From assembly GCF_020809045.1 (NCBI RefSeq), contig NZ_CP078079.1:3224001-3288000 (forward strand): 64,000 nucleotides of DNA. The letters run 5' to 3'. The DNA comes from Pseudarthrobacter sp. L1SW (GTDB taxonomy: Bacteria; Actinomycetota; Actinomycetes; Actinomycetales; Micrococcaceae). Below are positions 9,402 to 16,336 of the stretch, piece after piece (within the stretch, counting starts at the first letter, position 1; each line of letters starts with the position of its first letter). A program made the translations under genes and the position numbers. Below the pieces are notes generated by a model that was not told the origin of the DNA, ran no database searches, and saw only the letters and a program-made list of their open reading frames with translations.

Positions 9402-9466
9402 CGCCGTCGTACGTTCCAGCCCGGTTGCTTTTCCGGTCACCGTGCGGCGCGCCGCGTACGACGGCG
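9402..9466. repeat. Long-loop inverted repeat between pta and paaI
   Basis: 12-bp perfect arms CGCCGTCGTACG (9402-9413) and CGTACGACGGCG (9455-9466), 41 nt apart, in the divergent gap between pta and paaI. The core GCCGTCGTAC also occurs in the hairpin at 29529-29569. Role unknown. Confidence 0.5.
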
Positions 9467-9525
9467 TGCCCCCGCCTTGGTGCGTGGGACGGCCGAAGTA
9501 ACCGGGCAGGAACGCACGCATCCCC

Positions 9526-9571
9526 TTGACACGGGACCCCTCCATGGGATTACCTAATGAACATTCGGTAA
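9526..9571 (+). promoter_or_regulatory. paaIK promoter with PaaR-type operator
   Basis: A consensus -35 TTGACA (9526-9531) is followed about 18 bases later by a weak -10 within TTACCTAAT. A 20-bp operator (9552-9571, ending CATTCGGTAA) covers the -10 region. It shares the right half-site and central C with the sites at 13398, 18496 and 27418, and resembles the actinobacterial PaaR type ACTGACCGNNCGNNCGGT. A repressor here would block polymerase. Confidence 0.7.
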
Positions 9572-9593
9572 ATAAAGCTGGAGGCAATGACGC

Positions 9594-10076
9594 ATGGCTG
9601 AGACCACCCTTTCCGGGCCCACGCACCAGATCCTGGAGAACGACTACGCCTCCGAGTGGATGGGCATCCAGGTCCTCGCCATCAGCGACGGGCACGCCAC
9701 CATCCGGATGACCCTCCGGCAGGAAATGCTCAACGGCTTCGGCATGGCCCACGGCGGAATGATCTTCGCCTTCGGGGACACCGCCTTCGCGCTCGCGTGC
9801 AACCCGGCCGTGCCCGCCCCCGGCGAGGAAAACAGCATCACCGTGGCCTCCGGCGTCGACATCAACTTCCTGAAGCCCGCCTTCCGCGGCCAGGTGCTCA
9901 CCGCCGTCGCGGACCGCCGCTCCAGCGCCGGACGCAGCGGCCTGTACGACATCCAGATTTTCGCCACTGACGCGGAGCCACAGACGTCCGCCGAGCCAGG
10001 CCAGCCCACCCCGAACCAGCCCGGCGAACTCATTGCCGAGTTCCGCGGACGCAGCCGCACCATCCCCAAGAAGTAG
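9594..10076 (+). CDS. paaI: Phenylacetate-pathway thioesterase PaaI
   Basis: 160 residues with a hotdog fold. PaaI hydrolyses stalled hydroxyphenylacetyl-CoA intermediates and frees CoA. The diagnostic motif NGFGMAHGGMIFAFGDTAFA holds the HGG and catalytic Asp of this thioesterase family. The ATG at 9594 has GGAGG (9580-9584) at suitable distance. paaK begins 7 bases after the stop, so the two form an operon under the operator at 9552-9571. The C-terminal 25 residues, after FATDAEP, are a less conserved Pro/Glu-rich insertion. Confidence 0.92.
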   Translation: MAETTLSGPTHQILENDYASEWMGIQVLAISDGHATIRMTLRQEMLNGFGMAHGGMIFAFGDTAFALACNPAVPAPGEENSITVASGVDINFLKPAFRGQVLTAVADRRSSAGRSGLYDIQIFATDAEPQTSAEPGQPTPNQPGELIAEFRGRSRTIPKK

Positions 10077-10082
10077 GAAACC

Positions 10083-11450
10083 ATGACCCTGCATGCCCCC
10101 GAATCCCCCGCAGCCACCACTGCAGCCGCCACAGCAGCCGGCGCCGGACTGGACCGCGAGGAGACCATCTCCCGCGACGAGCTCGAGGCCCTCCAGCTCA
10201 GCCGGCTGCAGCACACCGTCGCCTACGCCTACGAGCGGGTGCCCCTGTACAAGCGGAAGTTCGACGACGCCGGCATCCACCCCAACGACCTGCGTGAACT
10301 GAGCGACCTGGGCAACTTCCCATTCACCACCAAGGACGACCTGCGCGAAGAGTACCCGTTCGGCATGTTTGCCGTGCCGCAGCACGAAGTAGCCCGCGTG
10401 CACGCCAGCTCGGGCACCACGGGCCGGCCCACCGTCGTCGGCTACACCAAGCAGGACCTGGCCGACTGGGCCAAGCTGGTGGCCCGCAGCTTCCGCGCCT
10501 CCGGCATCCGCCCCGGCATGAAGGTCCACAACGCCTACGGGTACGGCCTGTTCACCGGCGGCCTGGGCGCCCACGCCGGCGCCGAAGCCCTGGGCTGCAC
10601 CGTCATCCCCATCTCCGGCGGCCAGACGGAACGCCAGATCCAGCTGATCCAGGACTTCAAGCCGGACGCCATCCTGGCCACGCCCACGTACCTGCTCACG
10701 ATCGCCGACGCCATGGCCCACATGGGCATCGACCCCGCCTCCACGTCCCTGAAGTACGCGGTGCTGGGCGCCGAGCCGTGGACGGAGGAAATGCGGCACG
10801 AGCTCGAGGTCACCATGAACCTCAAGGCTTGCGACATCTACGGCCTGTCCGAGGTGATGGGCCCAGGCGTGGCGGGCGAGGCAGTGGAGACCCAGGACGG
10901 CAGCCACATCTGGGAGGACCACTTCCGCCCTGAAATCATCGACGCCTTCAACCCCGTGGTGGGCAAGGAGAACGTGCTGGGCGACGGTGAGCACGGCGAA
11001 CTGGTGTTCACCTCGCTGACCAAGGAAGCGCTGCCCATCATCCGGTACCGCACCAAGGACCTCACGCGCCTGCTCCCCGGCACGGCCCGCCCCGCGCACC
11101 GCCGGATGGGACGCATCACCGGCCGCAGCGACGACATGATCATCCTCCGCGGCGTGAACGTGTTTCCGTCGCAGATCGAGGAAATCGCCCTGCGGATCCC
11201 CGAGCTGAGCCCGCACTTCCAGCTGGAGCTCACGCGTCCCGAGGGCCAGCGGATGGACCAGATGACGGTCAAGATCGAGCGCCGGGATTCGGTCAGCATC
11301 GAGCAGAGCACGACGGCGGCACGCACCTTGAAGGAACAGATCAAGATCCACGTGGGTTCTTCCTGCACGGTTGACGTGGTGGAGCCGGGCTCGCTTGAGC
11401 GGTCCAACGGCAAGCTCCGGAGGATCTACGACCTGCGGCCGAAGGGGTAG
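10083..11450 (+). CDS. paaK: Phenylacetate-CoA ligase
   Basis: 455 residues, typical PaaK length plus a short Ala-rich N-terminus. It activates phenylacetate to phenylacetyl-CoA with ATP, the first step of the pathway. Adenylate-forming motifs are present: SSGTTGRPTVVGYT for ATP binding, IYGLSEVMGPGVAGE, and the C-terminal GRSDDMIILRGVNVFPSQIEE that is characteristic of PaaK. It is downstream of paaI in the same operon. The genes for ring epoxidation (paaABCDE) are not in the window. Confidence 0.96.
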   Translation: MTLHAPESPAATTAAATAAGAGLDREETISRDELEALQLSRLQHTVAYAYERVPLYKRKFDDAGIHPNDLRELSDLGNFPFTTKDDLREEYPFGMFAVPQHEVARVHASSGTTGRPTVVGYTKQDLADWAKLVARSFRASGIRPGMKVHNAYGYGLFTGGLGAHAGAEALGCTVIPISGGQTERQIQLIQDFKPDAILATPTYLLTIADAMAHMGIDPASTSLKYAVLGAEPWTEEMRHELEVTMNLKACDIYGLSEVMGPGVAGEAVETQDGSHIWEDHFRPEIIDAFNPVVGKENVLGDGEHGELVFTSLTKEALPIIRYRTKDLTRLLPGTARPAHRRMGRITGRSDDMIILRGVNVFPSQIEEIALRIPELSPHFQLELTRPEGQRMDQMTVKIERRDSVSIEQSTTAARTLKEQIKIHVGSSCTVDVVEPGSLERSNGKLRRIYDLRPKG

Positions 11451-11454
11451 CCGC

Positions 11455-13287
11455 TCAGGTGGCGCCGGCGGCTTCGGCCGCCGGCGCTTCTCCGGGCACC
11501 ATGAGGACAAGGTTCCCCACCACGTCCCCGCGCTCCAGCCGCGCGTGCGCCTGCCCTGCCCCAGCCAAAGGAAACCGGTCCGCGATGACCGGGCGTATGC
11601 GCCGGGCTTCCAGGAGTCCATACAGCGTTGCCCAGGCGTCCATCAGCGGCTTCCGGTCCAGCCGCCAGGATGTTGTCCCGTAGAGCCGGATCCGCTTGCC
11701 TTTCGGGACCAGGTTCTGCCGGGCGGCCCGGGCCAGGAGGCGCAGGGTTGCCCTGGGGCTCCCGGGATTGGCATACTCCACCAGCACCCCGCCGGGCCGC
11801 AGCACGGCCAGGCCGGTGTCCGCCCAGTCCCCGCCGGCCCCGTCGAGGACCGCGTCGACGCCGGAAGGTTCCAGCCTTTGCAGGGCACTGGCCACGTCCT
11901 CACGCTTCGCGTCCAGGGGCACCACCCCGTGCTCAACGAGCCAGGGGTGTTTGGCGGGGAGATCCACCCCGTACATCCTGAGCTCCAGCAACTGCCCCAG
12001 CTGGACGAGCGCCGTACCGATCCCGCCGGCCGCGCCGAGGATAAGGATGGCCTGGCCGCGCCGGATCCGGGCCACGCGGGAGAGTGCCTGGTGGGCCACG
12101 AGGTAGTTCAGGGCAACAACCACCGCCTCGCCGGCGTCCAGTTCATCGGGAACCCGCATCATGGGGTGTGAGCTCACGAAAACGTACTCGGCGTACCCGC
12201 CCTTTTCCGTCATCACCACCACCCGGTCCCCCGGCGTGACTGCGGTGACGCCGGCGCCTACGGCATCCACGACGCCCACCACGGCGTAGCCGGGAACAAA
12301 GGGGAACGTCGGCGGGTAGGTGGAGAGCCCGTTCCTGGCCTGCACGTCCACGGCGCTCACGCTGCACGCCTCGACCCGCACCCTGGCCTCGCCCCGGCGC
12401 GGCGTCCTCAGCCGCCGTCGTACAACCTCCATCACTTCCGGCCCGCCCACGCGGACAGCGGCCACGCTGCGGTACTCCGCAGGCCCCTCGGGCAACGCCG
12501 CGTTTGAAGCCGCGCCGGTGCTCGCAGCGGCCAGCCCTTCCAACTGGCGGGCTGCAGCCGGCCCGGAAATCACCTCCCCGTGCCCGCTGGCCAGCACCCG
12601 CGGCCGAAGCCGGGCAAGCGCACCGATGGAAGCCTCCGCCGTCGGCCGGTCCCAGGTGGCAATCCATGGCGGGCCGCTGGCCTTGGGCGTCCGGCCCAGG
12701 AGGCCGCGCGGCGAGTTCACGTCCGTGGCCAGCACCGCGTCTCCGGTGAGCAGCACGCCGTCCGCCTCGCGGAACAGGGCAACGTGGCCGGGTGTGTGCC
12801 CCGGGGTGGGCACGCACCTCCAGTCCGGCAGCCCCGGCACGCCGGCCGCCAGATCGAGAGGACGCACGACGGCGGTCAGGTCCGTCGCGGGCATGGCACC
12901 TTTCGGCAGGACCTTCTGGAGGGGACGCAGCAGCCGCCGGTCGAGGGGGTTGGCGTACTCGTCCAGCAGCTTCCCTGACGCCTGCGGCAGCTCATCCGGA
13001 TGGATGAAAACCGGCACGTCCCAACGGCGGGCCAGACCCCGAGCCGCCCCGGTGTGGTCCGGGTGGATGTGCGTCAGGACAATGGCTGCGGGTGGGGTGT
13101 CCGCGCCAAAGAGGGAATCTGCAGCAGCCGCAATGGCGTGGTCCGCGTTCGGCCAGCCGGCATCCACCAGCACCCAGGCCTGCCCGGAGCGCACAAAATA
13201 GACATGGGAGGCAAACCGTCCGCGCCCGGTGGGCAGCTGGTACACGCCGTCCGCAATAGCGGTGGGCTGGGGGTTGCTGGGCTTCAT
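11455..13287 (-). CDS. Fusion of metallo-beta-lactamase-fold hydrolase and quinone-reductase-type dehydrogenase
   Basis: 610 residues with two complete domains. Residues 1 to about 265 are an MBL-fold hydrolase with all metal ligands: LTHIHPDHTG, TPGHTPGHVALF, LLTGDAVL and ASGHGEVI. After a short Ala-rich linker, residues from about 280 to 600 are a medium-chain dehydrogenase/reductase starting at GGPEVMEV, with a Rossmann motif ILGAAGGIGTALVQLG and no obvious catalytic or structural zinc cysteines. That points to an NADPH:quinone or enone reductase. The frame is uninterrupted. It converges on paaK with a 4-base gap, and its upstream gap to paaR holds a PaaR-type site. Substrates are unknown; a detoxification role is a guess. 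Confidence 0.88.
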   Translation of the reverse strand: MKPSNPQPTAIADGVYQLPTGRGRFASHVYFVRSGQAWVLVDAGWPNADHAIAAAADSLFGADTPPAAIVLTHIHPDHTGAARGLARRWDVPVFIHPDELPQASGKLLDEYANPLDRRLLRPLQKVLPKGAMPATDLTAVVRPLDLAAGVPGLPDWRCVPTPGHTPGHVALFREADGVLLTGDAVLATDVNSPRGLLGRTPKASGPPWIATWDRPTAEASIGALARLRPRVLASGHGEVISGPAAARQLEGLAAASTGAASNAALPEGPAEYRSVAAVRVGGPEVMEVVRRRLRTPRRGEARVRVEACSVSAVDVQARNGLSTYPPTFPFVPGYAVVGVVDAVGAGVTAVTPGDRVVVMTEKGGYAEYVFVSSHPMMRVPDELDAGEAVVVALNYLVAHQALSRVARIRRGQAILILGAAGGIGTALVQLGQLLELRMYGVDLPAKHPWLVEHGVVPLDAKREDVASALQRLEPSGVDAVLDGAGGDWADTGLAVLRPGGVLVEYANPGSPRATLRLLARAARQNLVPKGKRIRLYGTTSWRLDRKPLMDAWATLYGLLEARRIRPVIADRFPLAGAGQAHARLERGDVVGNLVLMVPGEAPAAEAAGAT

Positions 13288-13397
13288 CCCGGCCGGCCTT
13301 CCTGGGGGTCAAGCGGCGCTGGTTCGCCTGCCTACCAGCGTGGTCCTCCCGGAGAAAGCGCCACAGGGTCCAAGGTCCCCCGCAAGTAATGGCTAAA

Positions 13398-13417
13398 TTA
13401 CCGAACGTTCATGAGAA
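13398..13417. promoter_or_regulatory. PaaR-type operator between paaR and the fusion gene
   Basis: TTACCGAACGTTCATGAGAA. Read on the minus strand it has the same ATGAACGTTCGGTAA pattern as the paaIK site. It lies 10-29 bases upstream of the paaR ATG, which suggests autoregulation, and may also control the divergent fusion gene. Confidence 0.65.
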
Positions 13418-13426
13418 AATGCCGGT

Positions 13427-14035
13427 ATGTCCACAACTGATGCACCCACCAAGCGCGGCCGCCCGGGGTACGACCAGCAATCGGTGCTCCGCATCGCCGT
13501 CGACGTCTTCAACCGGCACGGCTACGACGCAACCTCGATGGGAATCCTGGCCGACAACCTGGGCATCTCAAAGTCTGCCATCTACCACCACGTCCCTTCC
13601 AAGGGCGACCTCCTCAAGCTCGCGCTCGACCATGCGCTCGGCGGGCTCGAAGCCATTCTGCAGGAACCGGCGGCGACGTCCGGGGCGGCGGACGCGCGCC
13701 TGGAGTTTGTGCTCCGGCAGACAGTGGCGGTGCTGGTGGACCGGCTGCCGTTCGTCACCCTGCTCCTGCGCCTGCGCGGCAACACCGAGATCGAGCGGGA
13801 TGCGCTGGAGCGCCGGCGCGCGTTCGACCACAAGGTTGCCGGGCTCATCTCCGCGGCCCGGGACGAAGGCACCCTGCGCCAGGACATCGATCCGCGGACC
13901 GTCACCCGCCTGCTGTTCGGCATGATCAACTCCATCGTGGAGTGGTACAAGCCGGGCGGCTCCCTCTCACCCGAACGGCTGGCCGACGACGTCATCACCA
14001 TGGCGTTCGACGGCCTGCACTCCACCAAGCCCTGA
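13427..14035 (+). CDS. paaR: TetR-family repressor of phenylacetate degradation
   Basis: 202 residues. The N-terminal TetR helix-turn-helix (VLRIAVDVFNRHGYDATSMG, then LGISKSAIYHHVPSKGDLLK) is followed by a helical ligand domain. TetR-type PaaR proteins repress paa genes and release DNA on binding phenylacetyl-CoA (known for the family). Location within the paa genes and four similar operators nearby support this assignment. No clear Shine-Dalgarno site precedes the ATG. It is followed by the palindromic repeat at 14041. Confidence 0.88.
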   Translation: MSTTDAPTKRGRPGYDQQSVLRIAVDVFNRHGYDATSMGILADNLGISKSAIYHHVPSKGDLLKLALDHALGGLEAILQEPAATSGAADARLEFVLRQTVAVLVDRLPFVTLLLRLRGNTEIERDALERRRAFDHKVAGLISAARDEGTLRQDIDPRTVTRLLFGMINSIVEWYKPGGSLSPERLADDVITMAFDGLHSTKP

Positions 14036-14040
14036 CCCTC

Positions 14041-14106
14041 CCCAACCAGGTAGCGCTAAGTGTCGTTTTGGACCCTCAAAACGACACTTAGCGCTACCTA
14101 CTTGGG
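14041..14106. repeat. 66-bp palindromic intergenic repeat, copy 1
   Basis: Two 30-nt arms (14041-14070 and 14077-14106) match at 28 of 30 positions around a 6-nt loop. The core is GGTAGCGCTAAGTGTCGTTT. Related copies lie at 27346, 39229 and 63526. This copy sits 6 bases after the paaR stop, between genes pointing the same way. Confidence 0.9.
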
Positions 14107-14246
14107 CTGGGCGTCCCGGTTGAGCCCCCTCAACCGAAACCGCGCCCCAAGAATACTCGCCCTTGGGAATAATAAGGGTGCTTGGTATTAAAGCCGCTTC
14201 CCGGCTACCGTTGAAGGACCAGCCAGGATCCGCAGGGAGGCCTCCC

Positions 14247-15362
14247 ATGAGCATCACCACCAGCCGGGCATCACGCCGTCCGGCCCGTTGTTTCCGCACA
14301 GCTGCGGGAGGCCTGGTCCTGGCGGCTTCCCTGGCCCTCACGGCCTGCACGGGTTCCACCACTCCTCCCGCGCCCACCGCGACCTCCACCGCCGGCCCCA
14401 CGTCCGGCGCCACAGCCACGCCAGGCAGCACTGCAGCGGCCCCGGCCCCGGCTGCGGCGGGCGACATCCCCCAGCTCGTGGAGAACCTCGCACCGTCCGT
14501 GGTGACGATCTTCACCGAGGGCGGCCTGGGCAGCGGAGTCGTCTACTCCGAGGACGGCCTCATCCTCACGAACGAACACGTGATCCGGGGCAACACCACG
14601 GTGGAGGTCGCCTTCGCCGACGGACAGCGGGTGGAGGGAACGGTCAAAGCCACGGACCCCGTGACCGACCTTGCCCTGGTGCAGGCAAAACGCACCGGCC
14701 TGCCCAAACCCGTCTACCAGGCCAACCTGCCGCGTGTCGGTGAAGGGGCGGTGGTGCTTGGCTCGCCCCTGGGCTTCGAGAACACCGCCACGGCCGGGAT
14801 CATCTCCGGACTGCACCGGTCCATTCCCGGATCCGCCTCCAACAGCCTGTCCCTGGTGGACCTGATCCAGACGGATGCCCCCATCAGCCCCGGCAACTCC
14901 GGCGGCGCCGTCATCAACATGCGCGGCGAAATCATCGGCATCAGCGAGGCCTACATCCCGCCGTCGGCCGGCGCCGTGGCCCTGGGGTTCGCCATCCCTG
15001 CCGCGACCGCCGTGGAGGTGGCGGAGGAACTGCTGGCGGACGGCACCGCAGAGCATGCCTACCTGGGCCTCACGCCGGGCGAACTCACGCCGCAGATCGC
15101 CGAGCAGCTCGGCATTAACGCCCGCACCGGCGTCGTAGTTTTGGCAGTGGACGACGGCGGCCCGGCGGGACGTGCGGGCATCCGGCCCGGCGACGTGCTG
15201 GAGTCGATGGAAGGCGTGGAACTGAACGCCCCGGAGAAGCTCCTGGCGGAACTCCGCGGCCGCAACCCCGGCGATACCGTAGGCTTCAAGGTCAAGCGGG
15301 GAGATCAGAGCCTTGACATCAAGGCGGACCTCATCGCCCGGCCCACAAGTAACACCCGATAG
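14247..15362 (+). CDS. Lipoprotein HtrA/DegP-type serine protease with PDZ domain
   Basis: 371 residues. A lipoprotein signal ends in LALTAC with the acylated Cys at about residue 34, then a Thr/Pro/Ala-rich linker. The trypsin-like domain has the triad His in LTNEHVIRGN (about 111), Asp in DPVTDLALVQ (about 141) and Ser in PGNSGGAV (about 218). A single PDZ domain follows from about 270 (GDVLESMEGVELN). Such proteases act outside the membrane in protein quality control. The ATG at 14247 follows CAGGGAGG; the longer upstream frame lacks a signal peptide. A 101-residue gene starts 13 bases downstream, probably co-transcribed. Confidence 0.93.
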   Translation: MSITTSRASRRPARCFRTAAGGLVLAASLALTACTGSTTPPAPTATSTAGPTSGATATPGSTAAAPAPAAAGDIPQLVENLAPSVVTIFTEGGLGSGVVYSEDGLILTNEHVIRGNTTVEVAFADGQRVEGTVKATDPVTDLALVQAKRTGLPKPVYQANLPRVGEGAVVLGSPLGFENTATAGIISGLHRSIPGSASNSLSLVDLIQTDAPISPGNSGGAVINMRGEIIGISEAYIPPSAGAVALGFAIPAATAVEVAEELLADGTAEHAYLGLTPGELTPQIAEQLGINARTGVVVLAVDDGGPAGRAGIRPGDVLESMEGVELNAPEKLLAELRGRNPGDTVGFKVKRGDQSLDIKADLIARPTSNTR

Positions 15363-15374
15363 GAAGGTAAGAAC

Positions 15375-15680
15375 ATGAGCCACCCCAAGGACGAAGCAGA
15401 CTCCGGATACATCATCCCGGACCCCTCAAAGGTCCGCGAGGACATTCCCGGCGACGCCGGGGACGAAGCCAACGCCATCCGCTTCAGCGAAGAGCAGGCC
15501 CTGATCGAGGAACAGTCCCACGGCATTCGCCCGGACACTTACAGCATCCCCTCCGGCGGTCCCACCATGGCGGAGGCCCGCGGGAACATGGACCTTTCCG
15601 ATCAAAGCGAGGCCGGGCACGGCACCGGCCGCGAGGATGACAGCAGCGACGACGGCCTGCACGGCGGCGCCGAGTCCTGA
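15375..15680 (+). CDS. Small acidic hypothetical protein
   Basis: 101 residues, very acidic and rich in Gly, Ser and Asp, with no membrane segment or recognised domain. AGGAAGG lies just before its ATG, which is 13 bases after the HtrA-type protease stop, and a strong terminator follows at 15703. The two genes therefore form one transcription unit. Function unknown. Confidence 0.75.
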   Translation: MSHPKDEADSGYIIPDPSKVREDIPGDAGDEANAIRFSEEQALIEEQSHGIRPDTYSIPSGGPTMAEARGNMDLSDQSEAGHGTGREDDSSDDGLHGGAES

Positions 15681-15702
15681 CCCGTCTCCTTGCCTGAACG
15701 GC

Positions 15703-15738
15703 AGCAGGGGCACCCCGGAAACCCGGGGCGCCCCTGCT
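15703..15738 (+). terminator. Terminator after the HtrA-type operon
   Basis: Hairpin AGCAGGGGCACCCCGG / CCGGGGCGCCCCTGCT with a short AAA loop, 23 bases after the stop of the 101-residue gene. It separates that operon from the converging VOC gene. Confidence 0.75.
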
Positions 15739-15765
15739 TGGCAATTGGGGACGTTCCCTCCGCCG

Positions 15766-16173
15766 CTACAGTTCGTACTCGGCCTGGACGCCCAGCTTCT
15801 CGTGGACGCAGAGGATGTTGTGCTCGGTGTCCATGAACCAGGCACATTTTTCCGAATTCGTGGTGCAGATGTGGTTCTCCGTCTTCAGGTTCGGCAGGTC
15901 ATAGTCCTGGAACCTTACGCCCCTGGCTTCCATGTCCCGGACTGTCCTCTCAATGTCCGTCACCTCGAAGCTCAGGGCCGTATGCTCTGAGTGCCTGCCG
16001 TCCGAGACCGGCATCAGCTGCAGCATCGGGCCGCCGTCGCTGCCGAGCAATTCGCTGCCATCGTCTGCCTTGCCGCGGTGCGGGAGTCCGAGCTTTTCGG
16101 TGTAGAACCTACGGGCGCGTGCGGGATCGTCCACTGGCAGGACCGTTGTGGCTGTGTTCATTCTTAGGCTCAT
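15766..16173 (-). CDS. VOC-family (glyoxalase-like) protein
   Basis: 135 residues forming one vicinal-oxygen-chelate unit: an N-terminal VDDPARARRFYTEKLGL beta-alpha motif, a central EHTALSFEVTDIERTV and a C-terminal ICTTNSEKCAWFMDTEHNIL strand. Members include glyoxalases, dioxygenases and resistance proteins, and no substrate can be assigned. The ATG at 16173 is preferred because AGGAGG lies 8 bases upstream; a GTG nine bases earlier would overlap that site. Confidence 0.85.
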   Translation of the reverse strand: MSLRMNTATTVLPVDDPARARRFYTEKLGLPHRGKADDGSELLGSDGGPMLQLMPVSDGRHSEHTALSFEVTDIERTVRDMEARGVRFQDYDLPNLKTENHICTTNSEKCAWFMDTEHNILCVHEKLGVQAEYEL

Positions 16174-16226
16174 AAGGGCCACCTCCTACGGGCAGAATTT
16201 TACGCTTCCGCCCGCCGAAAAGATCC

Positions 16227-16335
16227 AACGCTCCCTCACACAATGCGGCTTAATCACCAACGCTCTCGCACCTATCGCCGGCAGGTGAGAGAGCGTCCGG
16301 GGAAAACCCGCGTTAGGTGAGAGAGCGTCCCGGGG
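16227..16335. repeat. Array of degenerate 32-nt repeats in both orientations beside paaZ
   Basis: On the right are one full 32-nt unit (16287-16318) and a partial copy (16319-16335) of the same family as at 951-1030. The partial copy ends one base before the paaZ stop codon. On the left, two inverted degenerate units start at 16227 and 16259, exactly 32 nt apart (AACGCTCCCTCACA and AACGCTCTCGCACC). The change of orientation makes a hairpin around 16259-16297. This forms the 3' end of the paaZ transcript. Confidence 0.75.
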
Positions 16336-16336
16336 G

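Noticed and set aside
9402..9466. Riboswitch or T-box in the pta-paaI gap
   Set aside because: Only one inverted pair with a long loop; no conserved aptamer features.
9135..11621. Very long open frame (over 800 codons) on the minus strand opposite paaI-paaK
   Set aside because: It mirrors the codon structure of the real genes, is Gly/Val/His/Arg-rich with no motif, and has no ribosome-binding site. It is the usual antisense shadow of high-GC genes.
14041..14106. Palindromic repeat as an ordinary terminator of paaR
   Set aside because: The same element occurs in a divergent gap and in an operon leader, and has no T-run.
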